Shown here piece by piece: positions 1-11,365 of a stretch of DNA of 64,000 bases. Each line of letters opens with the position of its first letter. Positions within the stretch are counted from its first letter, which is position 1. The notes under the pieces were generated by a model, which saw only the letters and a list, made by a program, of their open reading frames with translations, was not told the origin of the DNA and ran no database searches. The translations under genes and the position numbers were made by a program. The DNA comes from Voacanga thouarsii (taxonomy: Eukaryota; Streptophyta; Magnoliopsida; Gentianales; Apocynaceae), in the NCBI GenBank assembly GCA_026120185.1, contig JANUWF010003375.1:3345736-3409735 (forward strand), given 5' to 3'.

Positions 1-920
1 TTTTAAATATTTCCATTTATCACCATATGAAAATATTAACCTCAAGAATAATATTTCTTAAAGCAATGTCTCCGACCTACAGGTGAAATGACGGAAATAC
101 CACTCTATGTAACACCCATCAATGAAGCATGATAAATGTACTAATACCCATCTCAAAGACATCTACCATCCATAGATCTCTAGTCCAATAATCCATGAGT
201 CACTTAAATGTGCTTGCTTACTATTGGAAGCTACCCAAAAGCACACATTCTAGAGTCATGTTCCCTGGGTCATGGATCATTGAGATTATCCTGGATAATT
301 ACAAGGGGGGTGATTAAACCTCACTAAGTAAAGTATAGAAACTCTTTTGCATAAGTTCGTCTTAACTGACTAGAGTAAAACATCCAACACACAAGGATAT
401 TGACCTCACAAAAGAAACGTCACCCAACAAACATCAAAGTATAAAGCCCTAGTTTCACCAGACCACCAGCTCACACTCAAGTATGAAGGTATCTATCCAC
501 GCTGTAGCTGTAATAGTCTTGTCTGTATAATTATAGTACTTTAAGAGAGACCACTCTTACTGGTCCAGTTCTACGTATTTGAAATACGCCTATGCCTATG
601 ATGTGAGTGAACTACTCACTAATTCAAGATAAATCATTCCTTATTGAAAATCATGGAATAATAGTCATGTCTTGGTGAAATGTCCAGTTTCATCAAACGA
701 CTAAGAATTTAATTTTATTTGTGTGATAAATACCCATGTGATAAATACCCATGGTTTATATCTTACTATAAAGAATGACCCAACACATAAACCATTACTT
801 GTTATACTTGGACCTTTAAACGTGCAATAATATAAGAAATAAACTAAATTGAATGAATAAACATCTTATTTCAATATGTTCATATAGAACACATAGTCTT
901 TGAGGGCTTAATTTCCAACG
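1..920 (-). mobile_element. Copia-type LTR fragment (family B), cut by the window edge
   Basis: Matches the right half of the complete solo LTR at 23394-25207 in the same orientation, with the same landmarks in order: a 'ccgacctacaggtg' block near position 72, an 'actactcactaa' block near 610, and a terminal 'gagggcttaatttccaac'. Read on the minus strand it starts TGTTGG-like, with the last base changed (caacg for caaca). No polypurine tract follows, so it is a 5' LTR or a solo LTR. The rest lies left of the window. Confidence 0.65.
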
Positions 921-2167
921 CCTGCTACCTAAATTTTGTTTAAGAATTTTATGCCAACACAGATACCATAAAGTAAAACAACTTGAGAAACATCCGAAAA
1001 ATGAGTGGGATTCCTATAGACTTGTCAAGGAAGCTGTTGGCTATTATTTTAGTGGTAAGAAATGAGGGGACTTATGTTGAGATTGATACGTACAATAAGA
1101 AGGCAGTGTTAGACAGTGAGTGGAGGTTTTATAATGCTAGGGTTGAGGTCCATTTGGTGTATCGCCTAGCTAGATAGGCTAAGGTCTTACATATGACTGA
1201 CCTCCTCCTTCAGTATAGATTGGTGGTTTATTTCTTGGGTTTTAATGTATCCCAAGTTTATCCACTCTCAATATGTCGCTTTAGCTTCTTTGATCATCTC
1301 CTTCATGCGAGATGTTGTGTTCTCTACCTAGCCCTGCAAAGCCTTTATCTTCATCCTAGTCCTAAAGAAGATCCTCTAGCATGTCCATGTGCTTTTGGAT
1401 GGGGAGTTAGTCACCAGAATCACCACTTGTGATATAATGACAATTAGAACATTGGTGAGTTGTGGGTATAACTAGAATGAGAATTCCAAGAGATGGCTAA
1501 CTCTAAGTGAGTTTAGAAATAGAGCATGCTAGAGATGGTAGCCTCTAGCACCACAGTAGCACCCAGCTATAGAGTCTAACATAGTTGAGTCCTCTAGAGC
1601 ACAGAGGCCCACTATTAGATGACCTAATTCTACTGTTAATTTCAAGGTAGTGATGTGCAAGCATGTTGCTACACTTACCAATAGGGTTCACATACTTCAG
1701 GACATATTAGTACAATAGAGTCAAATTATAGCTCAGTAGCAGCATATGCTGGAGCATATGAAAGGCATTATGGAGTAGTAAGGCTAGACATCTGTTGGTT
1801 ATGATGAATAATTACAGATGGTTTGGATTGAACTTCGGAATGTGGAAGCATGTCTAGATAGGATTCGTACTCAGCAGTCCACCTTCGATGCTTTCATCCA
1901 AACTATATGGGACTGACTCAAGAGATATAGCCGTCTTTTACCTAAAGAGCCTAAGTAGAGAAGCAAAAGAGGCAGAGGAGGCATGAGCTATTTCTGGTTC
2001 CTTTTTTTTTTTTTTTTCTAGAGCAAGGGATAGGATTTATTTTGTTTGTACCTTATGGATTATTCTTCAATACTTTACTTTTATCTAGTTTTATTCTATT
2101 TTAGATTTCTTTTGGATGACTATCGATATAATCTTTATTAGATGCTAAAAACCTTGATCCTATAATC

Positions 2168-2309
2168 TTTGCATGATTGCTTATAGGTTTTATTCAAGAT
2201 TTAACAATTGGTTTGTGAAAATTTGAGCTAAATTTTTCTTTGCAAGATTATTTATGGGTTTTATTCAAGATTTGAAAATTGGTTTGTGAAAATTTAAGCT
2301 AAAGTTTTT
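2168..2309. repeat. Two-copy tandem repeat, 71-bp period
   Basis: Copies at 2168-2238 and 2239-2309 share 'ggttttattcaagattt' and 'ttggtttgtgaaaattt' blocks with a few substitutions. It is an old local duplication inside the Gypsy remnant. Confidence 0.75.
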
Positions 2310-2640
2310 CGATTTATGGCTTATTTGACCTACCTTTGGAATTACTTTTTTTTCTCTTGACATGCACATTTAGAATGAGTAATTTTAATTGGATATGCTT
2401 AGGTAATTATATACATTTGATGTGTTATGAATGAGATCTTGAAAATTTGGCTTAACTTTGTCTATATTTCAATAAATATGGTAGTTTTTTATTTCTTGGA
2501 ATTGGATAAGAAATATGTGATGAAATTTATGTAAGAAATTTTGACTTATTTATATTCTATAATCTTCTAACTAGTCCTTATTTCGGGTTTAAGTAAATGT
2601 GGATTGGGGAAAAACATAAGAGGAATGAGTAAAGTATTGT

Positions 2641-2772
2641 AATTGCTAAAAATCTTTCATGTTATCTTTATTAGGCAATTATATTACTTAACAATAGAGA
2701 AAAAATTACATTATAGGGTAATGTAATAGCTGAAAATCATTCATTTTATCTTTATTAGGCAATTACGTTACT
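2641..2772. repeat. Two-copy tandem repeat, 84-bp spacing
   Basis: About 48 bp at 2641-2688 recurs at 2725-2772; both contain 'atctttattaggcaatta'. The intervening 36 bp are AT-rich. It lies within the Gypsy remnant. Confidence 0.7.
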
Positions 2773-2975
2773 CTGCAAAAGTGAGCGCATAGAGTAATCC
2801 ATTGTTTACTACATAGACTGCAGTAGCTTTTGAAATTCAGAGAACTTAAGTAGCTTATCATTCTCCGCTTATATAAATCAATTAAGTTATAGTCTTGACT
2901 TAGGAAATGCAATAACACTTTTGGAATAGATATAGACTTGTTTAATCTAACTTTGATGGCTTTATTTTATCTATT

Positions 2976-2978
<3 letters not shown>

Positions 2979-3016
<38 letters not shown>
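2979..3016. repeat. (AT)n microsatellite
   Basis: About 19 uninterrupted AT units. Confidence 0.95.
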
Positions 3017-3019
<3 letters not shown>

Positions 3020-3166
3020 TACACAAGTTTAGCTTTGTTGAATGAACTCGAACTAAATTTTCATTGCAATAGGGAATGATTATTTTTTGTCCATAATAGT
3101 CATTGTTGCTAAGAATCTACTCTTGATGTACATACGTTTTGCTTGAAACGTTTTTATTATGAGTAT

Positions 3167-4881
3167 TGTAGGAATTCCCCATGCAAAACCAAATTTATAC
3201 ATTGGAAGAAAAAGGAAATTCCAAGCATGAAGATCACTGTTATGCATTAAAAGGAATAAAAAATGGATGAGAATAATTAATTTACGGTGTGCCTTTATGA
3301 AATAAAATTTCTTGTGTTCTGAAGGCGTGATCCAGCCAAACAATTTTGCTCTATCAAAACACTGCAATCCATATGTATGATTGCTTCTAATATTGTCCAC
3401 ATGAGAATGGCACTTAAGATCACCAGTGTTTTATGCTAGCAAAACTTATCCTGTCGGCTAGGTTTTTGTGTTTTCAGAAGAAGAAGAAGAATAAAAAAGA
3501 AGCTCTCAGTTTTTTCCAAAATCAAACCTCTATGTGAATACTCAAAAAACCATAATACCTGGGGAGTATATATCATGTATATATTGTTCATCATCTTCTA
3601 GTAATCAGAATCCATAACAAACATGGATTCCAAATTACCAATTGTTCTTATGGTTTTTGTTAATTATAATATGGTCCACAAATTATAACTAATTATAATT
3701 TGACCACAACAACTTATTCTTTTCACAATCAACCCTGTAATGTTATTAAATAACATCTTGAGCATTCAATCTTCTATTGTGTGTGATCTATTAGGTTTCC
3801 CGATCTATTGGTAGCAAAACATGGATTAATCTAAACATCTTTAAGATTAATAATTCTTCATAAATTTTAGAATTAACGTATTAATTCTAATAAGGATTGA
3901 TGTATTAATTTTTTAATTAATAAATTCATATTCAGCAGATCATGAGTAGTATCTACCAACACATCATGAACACCCAAAAGTCCAGAAAGTCAAGTGGCTT
4001 GATATTAACCTTTGAATAGAAAATAACAATGCAATGAACTCCTTTCACCATATAATATCTCATTCGTTTTGAAGTACGGAATTAGTAACAACTCCTTCAA
4101 GAATAATAAATTAATTTTGGCTCGAATATTTTAGTAATTGTTTCAGAAATCTGCTACTCATCATATGTATCAATTGGAACCATTTTCAATACACAATCGC
4201 CTTAGCTAAGGACTTCTCGAATAGAGATTCTTACAAGTAGCCATGAGATATTCGCTCCTATAATTAGGAATGGTGAATTTTTTATTGATCCTCTCAACTA
4301 CTTTCATTTGCTTCATGTTGTACCTAATATCAATCTCATAGGCGGTCTTGTCAAGACTCCAGAGATTGTAATCAAATCCAACACTTAGCAAATAAAGTAC
4401 TTTGGAGATCTCAAGGTTAGGGATACTTGCACATTTGCTATGATGAGATTCTATCACTAGCACTAAATATTTATCCACATGATTATCTCACAGTAAGGTT
4501 ATCCAATAAACTTGTTCAGGTAATAAGTATCCACGTGTTAACTTTAAGTATCACAATACTTATTGATATGTGAACCACCGCCTGATCAAATTAGAAAGTA
4601 TAGCACATTCTAGTCTTGATGTATTAATGATGTCCTATCTTATTAATACCATAACTAGGGATAATTTAAGTACGAACACTATTAAGTGTAGTAGGAATCT
4701 CATATCATAATCTCTATCATGATTGACTTAACAAAGTGCTGCACTTGGGACCTTTATCTAAGAGTTATATTCACACAAAAGCATAAATAAAACAAACTGA
4801 AAGGTAAAGAATGCCTTATGTTATTTAATAATGCACAACATACAGAATACATGTGATTACCTCTAGTGTATAACCCTAACA
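3167..4881 (-). mobile_element. Copia solo LTR (family A), target duplication AGTAT
   Basis: Runs from 'tgtaggaattcc' to 'ccctaaca' and is flanked by a perfect 5-bp duplication, AGTAT, at 3162-3166 and 4882-4886. On the minus strand the LTR begins TGTTAGGGTTATA and ends TTCCTACA. Its length, 1715 bp, agrees with relatives at 27254-28955 (1702 bp) and 38095-41317 (about 1695 bp without its insertion). No internal region or second LTR is present, so it is the product of LTR-LTR recombination. It landed just before the polypurine-like tract of the surrounding Gypsy remnant. Open frames inside it (such as 3080-3400 and 4206-4478) are incidental. Confidence 0.88.
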
Positions 4882-4886
4882 AGTAT

Positions 4887-5870
4887 TTGCTTGAGGACAA
4901 ACGAAAGCTTAAGTATGGCGAAGTAATGTTTGATCATTGCAGGCATAATTTACATAGCATTTGAGGTCTAAAGTCTTTAAATTCATTATAGATGGCTATT
5001 GATCTTCCCCATTTTCTCCTTATTTGATGTGGATGAAGAAAGTTGAAATAAGAATATAATTCAAGGAGAAAAAAATTGGAAAAAGAGTAACATGGAGTAC
5101 CTATGGCACTATCCTCCTCATATTGCACGCAGCCGTGTAGAACCAGAAGGTACGGAGTCAAGAATCTGGAGATCCATGGTGCCATACATCCCACAGTGTA
5201 AGGCATCAGGCATTTCTAGAAGTTCAAGATAGCAGAGATCTTGGGGCCAGAAGGGGTTGTGCGCAACGTTAGTCATACTGCCCTGCACATTAGCAGCCTA
5301 TGAAGACTTCAAGAGCATCGACATTGTTTCAAAGAAGACTTAAAACATCAGAGCATGTATAGCAATGTGCAAGCCAAGACCACGACTCCATGCAACAACA
5401 CAGATGACACCTTGTTTTGCGAATTTCAAGGATTTCGGCCATCTAACATATAAATACTCTTTTTCTTTAAAGATAACGAGAGAAATGTAAGAGAAAACAA
5501 AAGAAAACTCTAGGAAATCCTCTTGGAATCACCAAAGAAGGCCAAGCAGAGAAGATCCAAGGTGAAATGCATAGGAAAATTAAGCACCTAAAGGACGATT
5601 GCAAAGAAGAAGAAGGATAACTGTCTATGAGTTATTTCTTTACTTCACTATAATTTGACATTGTGGTTGCTAAGATTATTCGATTTGAATTGTAACTAAA
5701 GGGTTGAACCCTATATTACTCTTGTATTTAATTGTTATTTGACTTATTATTATCAATGTTGAGTAATTTACCACTTCGATTTTGTTAATTGGATTAATTT
5801 TTTAGGTAATGCACCGATACTAAACTTGAGAAAAAATATATAAGATTAGTTCCCTTCTATTTTGATGTAA
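4887..5870 (+). mobile_element. 3' end of Athila-like Gypsy element: polypurine-like tract and start of 3' LTR
   Basis: Directly after the duplicated target comes 'ttgcttgaggacaaacg' and a degraded purine tract (4909-4923), then a TG at 4927 that would open the 3' LTR. Near 5617-5640 the phrase 'ctatgagttatttcttt' matches the equivalent site in the solo LTR at 36144-37554 (near 36741). The LTR end is not visible; I stop at about 5870 where similarity fades. Confidence 0.5.
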
Positions 5871-6278
5871 TAAATTTTTTTTCCCCCTTGATGAACTTCA
5901 AAAAGAATTTTGAGGATTTAAAACTATTAGTATCTCGGTCATGCAATCAAAATCACATGGCAAAATTAAAACCAAGTAACCATCCTAGAATTAACTCATA
6001 TGTAAAGTACAAATAAGAGAAAAGGTAAGAGAATATACCTTTTAGTACCTCCTTTGTAAATTAAAATTTCTTGCGGCTTGATCAGCACAGCGCGATCCAG
6101 TAATCCCATCAAAGTCTGTTTGGACACAGCTACTGCAAACCAAGTTTTGGTTTGTCTCTAGTAATATGCACACAATGACTAAGTTTCAAGAGCCGTCATA
6201 ATTCAGTGCTTGCAAGAAATGATGCGGCAGCTAAAGTATTAGTGATGGGCATCAAGCTAGCTAAGAAGTTCAATATCA
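5871..6278. other. Unassigned stretch, no gene seen
   Basis: No open frame of interest. A patch near 6055-6120 ('aaaatttcttgcggcttgatc') loosely resembles the transcribed end of family-A LTRs (near 3305 and 38205), too weak to call. The last 100 bp could be the 3' end of the element whose polypurine tract follows. Confidence 0.3.
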
Positions 6279-6289
6279 AGATGGGGGAA
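6279..6289 (+). other. Polypurine tract (plus-strand primer)
   Basis: AAGATGGGGGAA immediately before a TG dinucleotide at 6290, the arrangement seen at the left edge of a 3' LTR. Confidence 0.5.
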
Positions 6290-7226
6290 TGACCTTGCAA
6301 GGACTAATGACAAAATAGAGGACCAAGAGATTTCAATGTGATATCCAATTAATCATAAAATTATGTTTGAGGATAGAAGAAATTTAGAAGGATGTCGAAG
6401 GTAGCCAAGTGCTCAACTTGATGACTATCCAAGAGAAACCCCAACAAAAACTCAAGCCAGCGCCAAAGAAGGAAGAAAAGGCAGAAGAATAGCATAGCAG
6501 TGATGAACTGGCACCAACCCAAGCCAGCTAAATTGGCGTAGGTTGTATACTATCGACGGAAAGCTCATGCTCTAGCAATGAGCCTGTACCGGCTTATGTC
6601 CGTGCCCCAACCCTTATTTTGTAGATTTTGATATTTTCTCCAGTTTCTCTCCATTTTAAACATCTTGTAAAGACATATTAAGGCCTTAATTTATCTTAGA
6701 ACCGCACAAAACACTTACCTAAAGTTAGGATACTATAAATATATCTTTTTGTAATTTGACAAGATAATTTACATACTTTATTAAAATTTGAAAAGAGAGT
6801 CTTGAGAGGTCTTTGCCTCCTTGTTCACCTTGTTCAAGACTAGGCTTTGGGTTTAGTTCTCCCTTTGAATGCGTTTCTAAATCTTTTGGATAATCTAGTG
6901 TGATTTCTCTTGATTGGGTCTTAGTTGCTTTGGTCTTTTATAGTTTATCTTGAATTCCATTATTTAGGAGCCTATAGTTTCTACTCTTTTATTCTTAATT
7001 ACCTTGTTTTCTCAAGGATATTTGGGTGGGTATATAGTAGATCTTGCTATTATTATTGTGGGTCTTTTATGCCTTGTTCTTCAATGGTTTACTGTAGTGT
7101 AGATAGATAGTTATATTCCTCTATTTTTAGCCGCAAATTCCACTATTTTGGTTCCATTATATAAGCTGAGATATTTAGCCCTTTGTTCCATCAAATTAAC
7201 CAAGAAAACCACTTAAGACCAGATCA
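6290..7226 (+). mobile_element. LTR flanked by a polypurine tract and a primer-binding site
   Basis: Begins TGACC after the purine tract and ends 'ccagatca', seven bases before a primer-binding site. It holds a TATA-like 'actataaatata' near 6730. Being next to a purine tract on its left (a 3' LTR trait) and a primer site on its right (a 5' LTR trait), it looks like the shared middle LTR of a tandem or recombined element. The exact ends are inferred from TG/CA and the flanking motifs, since no second copy is in the window. Confidence 0.45.
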
Positions 7227-7233
7227 AAGGGTT

Positions 7234-7244
7234 TGGTATCAGAG
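7234..7244 (+). other. Primer-binding site, initiator tRNA-Met type
   Basis: TGGTATCAGAG is complementary to the 3' end of plant initiator tRNA-Met, the commonest minus-strand primer of plant LTR retrotransposons. Confidence 0.75.
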
Positions 7245-7659
7245 TAAGGAACGTTTTAATTGCAAACAAAGATTGAAATCAAGAAAAGAAACCCTACAAA
7301 GTTGAAGAAAACATAGGGGAAGCTTTGTAACTCAAAAAAATACTTAAAAAATTTAATGATATACTTGTTATTTCTTGATTTCCCCTTGAGAAAATTGCTC
7401 CTTAGTGTTATTGTAATGCATGAGGACAAATCCATCTTGTGTTTGTGGTGAAAATGTGCTTGAATATTGGTGAAAATGTGTGTTGGTTTTAACTGACAGG
7501 ATTGCAACTAAGATGTTTGATAAATGTTTTATGAGAATATATGTGGCTATAGTTGGGAGTTTTGACTTTTTTTGGTTCATTCCTTGGGATGTTGGGACTT
7601 GGTATATCACTCTATTGTTGAAATCCACGCTCATTAAACTCTAGGAAGTGCCTAAACTC
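7245..7659 (+). mobile_element. Leader remnant downstream of the primer site
   Basis: About 400 bp of AT-rich leader follow the primer-binding site, then the sequence changes to an Athila-type LTR. No gag frame is recognisable, so the element is truncated here. Confidence 0.4.
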
Positions 7660-8188
7660 ATTGGTGTAATGTTCTTGGCCGAGTAGAAGTAAGAAAGTAC
7701 TAAAATTCCACAGATTACCAAAAATCGTGTGCAAAAATCAAGATCCCGTCTTTTCCTCAAGGCACAGCCAGCACCGCCTTGACTGCCGGAGTCGGCGTCG
7801 GTTGTGTTCTATTTCTTCCTTTGTTCGCCAATTTTTTTTCTTGATTTCCACGCATTGTTGTCCAGGGTGCAACCGGCGCCACCTTGGTTATTGGAACCAA
7901 GGCGGTTTGGTTTTGTTCTGGTCTTGGTTCAAAAATTTTTTTGTCACCTCAAAGTTCATGTCATCAGCACATGGCCAATACCAGTTCCTCTGTCTTGGCC
8001 GACGCCGCCTCTATTCTGTTTTGCGATGTTTTTGCTTCGTTTTAGCCCTAAAATTTAAAATAATGCATAGAATACATTTCCAAGGGTAGAATCTCAAATA
8101 TGAAGGAATATGGCTAGTTATTAAACCAAATGTATCACAAAAGAACTTTAAATAATTAGGAAAAATATAACTAATTTAGCCCCTATCA
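7660..8188 (-). mobile_element. Partial Athila-type LTR (right end only)
   Basis: Ends 'agcccctatca', the terminus shared by ATH1 and ATH2 LTRs, and contains 'cttggccgagtag' like the ATH1 LTR at 8194 and 32810. It carries a GC-rich block at 7745-8000 unlike the rest of the neighbourhood. The left part is missing. It abuts another partial LTR of the same group with no spacer. Confidence 0.6.
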
Positions 8189-8588
8189 AAAGTCTTGGCC
8201 GAGTAGGATTCAGAAAATACCAAAATCATTGAAAAATTTCTAAATTCATGCACAAGATTTTGGCATCCTAGAACAGGCCTGGCACTGGGTCCAATCGATG
8301 TACCTGGCGCTAGGTGCGCTCTGCTCCTACTCTGAATTTTGCTCTATTTTCCCGTGGCCGTCCAAGAATGGACCTAGTGCCTGGTCCACTTGCTAGACCT
8401 GGCACCAGGTGTACTCTAGAAATTTTTTAGTTTTACTTGAATTTAACTCAAATCTACACAAATTCATCAAAAACACTTTTTACAAGCAAAATGTCAAATA
8501 GAAAGGAATATTCCTAGTTATTGTAACGAAAGTATGTCAAAACAACCTCAAATAATTAGAAAAATAATAGTGATTTTAACCTCTGTCA
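8189..8588 (-). mobile_element. ATH1 3' LTR, truncated to its last 400 bp
   Basis: Matches 32795-33195 (the end of the ATH1 right LTR) closely, ending 'cctctgtca' before a purine tract read on the minus strand. About 1 kb of its other end is missing and replaced by the partial LTR at 7660-8188. Confidence 0.7.
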
Positions 8589-8604
8589 CATACCCCCACA
8601 CTTG
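8589..8604 (-). other. ATH1 polypurine tract
   Basis: On the minus strand CAAGTGTGGGGGTATG lies directly before the TGACAGAGG start of the 3' LTR. The upstream phrase 'cttgaggacaag' (minus strand, near 8613-8624) is typical of Athila-type elements. Confidence 0.75.
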
Positions 8605-10164
8605 AACTTTTGCTTGTCCTCAAGTAAAACACTTTAATGCCAAGAAAATCATCAAGAAAGCACAAGCTTTTTCTTATTCCATTTTTTGTTTAACATAGCA
8701 AGGATTATAATTTCTCTTCAATCTTTAGATAAAACTCTTGTTATTCACACCATTTGAAAATAATTCAAACTTTTAAACATTTAACAAGACATCACAAAAC
8801 TGTTGAAGTCAAATTAATTAAGTTCATACCTTAGCCTAAGAAAATTATTTCATCATTCAAGTTAAAATATAGATAACATGAATCACATAAGTCAAGCCAT
8901 CTATCAACTCAAGTGTTATAAATCCAAAAATTGCACAATTCAAGTCATGATATAAGAAAAGCACTCTAATGTTTTTCTCTCACTTTTTTTTTTTTTCAAA
9001 GACTTAGGGAATTGATAGCCTCAAGTGTATAAATTTCTCTTCACACCGTATTGACCCCCTTTTAGTCATCACGCATCATTTTTTCTCTAAACAATTCTTT
9101 CTTTCTTTCCTCTCAAAGATCTTTTATCAACTCACGTTCCTCATTATAACTCAAAGCAAAGCAACATTTGGACTCATAATACAAAAGTTAGCTAATAAAC
9201 TTTTCTCATATTCCTCATATTTTTCATATTCAAACTAGATGAGTTAAATAACATTCAAACACTAATGCATAAGCAAGATTAATCCAAATTCTCAAGTCTT
9301 GACACTATCCTATCCAATAAACTAATGTCATAAAAATTCACCTAATGAATGACAAAGAATGATATCTAAGTAAGAAAAAAGAATTACACCCTTGCTTAAA
9401 CAATGAAAACCACTGAAATTTTGAAAAATTTTCACAAAAATGATATGGAAAAATATCTTCAATACCTGAACTCTCCCCCAAAATGTCCTCAATGGCCAAA
9501 AATATAACAATGAAAGCAAAGCCAAGAAGACCAAAATAAATAAAGAGAAAGAGTAGAGAAAAGAAAATACTGCCATGGTGGAGTAGCTCAAATTTCCCAA
9601 ACTTTGTGTTCAAGAATATAAACAAAATTATTTCTCAATTTCAAAATTTTCCAAAGTAGCTCAATACGAAGAAAACACTAAGATGATTGATAAAAACTTA
9701 GATAAAGAATATTACCAAACCACTCCCCCACACTTAAATTGGACAATGTCCTCATTGGTAAAAAATTAACACATGAAAGCATCTCCAAGAGGACCCAAAA
9801 TGATAAAGGAGATAGAAAGTTAAGCAATACTCCCCAAGTGCAATAAGCTCTAATAGATATTAAAACTGGAAATAGAGAAGAGAGCTTGTTCAAAAGGACT
9901 TTATTTCAACCTACAAAAGAAAACACAAATAAAAGCATAAAGAAAGTAAAAGCAAAATAAAGCACACTTAAATAAAAGAATGCAAACTAAAGAAAAATAC
10001 TAATAAAAAATCATAACAAAGCAAATAAAGATATGACTCACTCTACCAACTTAAGATGGAAAATATTTTCCTTATTTGGGGGAAATAACAAAACACTTAG
10101 CAACTAAAAAAAATGGAACTAGATAAAACAAAATAATTACCAAAAGACCTAACGGAACCCAAAT
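8605..10164 (-). other. ATH1 internal untranslated region with repeated purine-tract-like motifs
   Basis: No coding domain. Two blocks at 9472-9500 and 9720-9758 repeat the theme 'ggacaatgtcc...taagtgtgggggag' (minus strand), a near copy of the true polypurine tract at 8589. The rest is AT-rich low-complexity sequence. Short open frames at 9328-9893 have no recognisable family. Confidence 0.5.
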
Positions 10165-10949
10165 TCAAAACAAACCTAAAACATATAAAAAACACTCTTT
10201 CCACTCATCATACTTTGTCATCAAACTTTTGTAGAAGAAATTAAAGCTCAAAGAAGAAGATAGGCATAATGAATGCAGAAAGAAGGGAGGTTTTTGAAAA
10301 AGGTCATGTTCTTGGAAACAGTTTTTCTCAGCAAAACAAAACATATTAACCTTAGTCTCTAACATTCCTTTAGACACACAAATATCTTTGTCAACATATA
10401 AATGCACGTGGTCTATAAAGAATGCATAAAACTTGAATTCACCATTTAACCCTTCAAAAGATTTGTCATAATGAAAATTTTCCTTAAAACTTAACAATTG
10501 AGTTCTTAAAGATGGGATCAAGAAATCCTTATTGTTCAACCCATCTACAAATACCGAGTTACCTTCCTGAAATTTGGGTGAAGGGTAGAATTTGTCAACA
10601 TCCTCCAAGGACTTTGAATATGTAGCATTGAAAGATCTAACTCCTCTCTTGCCACATCATGCACTTGTCCTTTATAGCCTCTTTTTTTTTTTTTTTTTCC
10701 ATGGTCAATTGTACGGGCCAGCATGAACTCATGAGTCCCCTCAATAATCCTAGCTAATTGTGTCCTTTGATCGCACAAGCGTTGGGAAGCTTCTTCATAA
10801 AACTGAATAGATAAATTTGTATTAGTAACAAAAGAATTCACTAAGCCTTCTAATGATGTCTCACTAAAAATATCAATGTGAGCGTGTAACTTTCCTAATC
10901 TATCATCAATGTAACTCCTTTGATCTTGTGTCCAAAAATAATTGTCCAT
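10165..10949 (-). pseudogene. Broken ORF of unknown function in ATH1
   Basis: Two overlapping minus-strand frames, 10545-10949 (starting MDNYFWTQDQRSYIDDRLGK) and 10165-10608, look like one original protein of about 255-260 residues broken by a frameshift near 10665-10680. The first third is polar and suggests a helical segment; a lysine run (KKKKKR) comes from a poly-T tract at about 10680-10698. The second part has FHYDKSFEGLNGEF and HVHLYVDKDICVSKG motifs that read as real coding sequence. There is no CCHC knuckle, protease or polymerase motif. Its position just after the leader is where gag would be, so it may be a divergent gag or an accessory protein of a non-autonomous family. I do not recognise the family. 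Confidence 0.5.
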
Positions 10950-11209
10950 GATGATGCCAACCTCGCACTTAAAGAAAAATAAAAATCAAATTGAAAAGAA
11001 AAATAAAGCAAAAATAAAAGAAAAACAAAGAAAAGAATAAAAAACAAATGAGAACCAATAATAGAAAAATAAAGAAAAGAAAAACACACACGTTAGATAT
11101 ATTCACAAACTACTTAAATACAAAAGTTAGTGGTATTTATAAGTACAACATGAAATAAGCTAGTCAATTAAGTCACACAATATTACAAACAAAAAGATAT
11201 AGAACACAA

Positions 11210-11257
<48 letters not shown>

Positions 11258-11342
11258 TATATATATTTACATATTTACATATTGACATATAAATATATAA
11301 ACATGGTTAAATCAATAAAATTCAAGCTTTCATGATATTGTT
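10950..11342 (-). other. ATH1 leader, with (CA)n microsatellite
   Basis: Purine-rich untranslated leader between the primer site and the ORF. It contains an (AC)n run of about 17 units at 11217-11251. No gene seen. Confidence 0.6.
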
Positions 11343-11363
11343 CACCGACAACGGCGCCAAAAA
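11343..11363 (-). other. ATH1 primer-binding site, tRNA-Asp type
   Basis: On the minus strand TTTTTGGCGCCGTTGTCGGT follows the 5' LTR. TGGCGCCGTTG is the primer site of many Athila/Tat Gypsy elements (3' end of tRNA-Asp). Confidence 0.8.
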
Positions 11364-11365
11364 CT

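Larger units (their letters stand above)
921..3166 (+). mobile_element. Decayed Gypsy (Athila-like) internal remnant, left part
   Basis: No recognisable coding domain survives. The stretch is joined across the solo LTR at 3167-4881 to a tail (4887 on) with the 'cttgaggacaa...gcttaagtatgg' signature that precedes the 3' LTR in many plant Athila/Tat Gypsy elements, so I read it as the 3' untranslated part of such an element on the plus strand. A short open stretch at 983-1177 (64 codons) resembles nothing I recognise. Assignment of 921-1990 to the same element is a guess. Confidence 0.4.

Noticed and set aside
983..1432. Short open frames near the left edge as a host gene
   Set aside because: No family resemblance, no splice-like structure, and they lie between repeat remnants.
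7727..8089. 120-codon GC-rich open frame
   Set aside because: Lies in a partial Athila-type LTR with no start context or family; several frames are open because the island is GC-rich.
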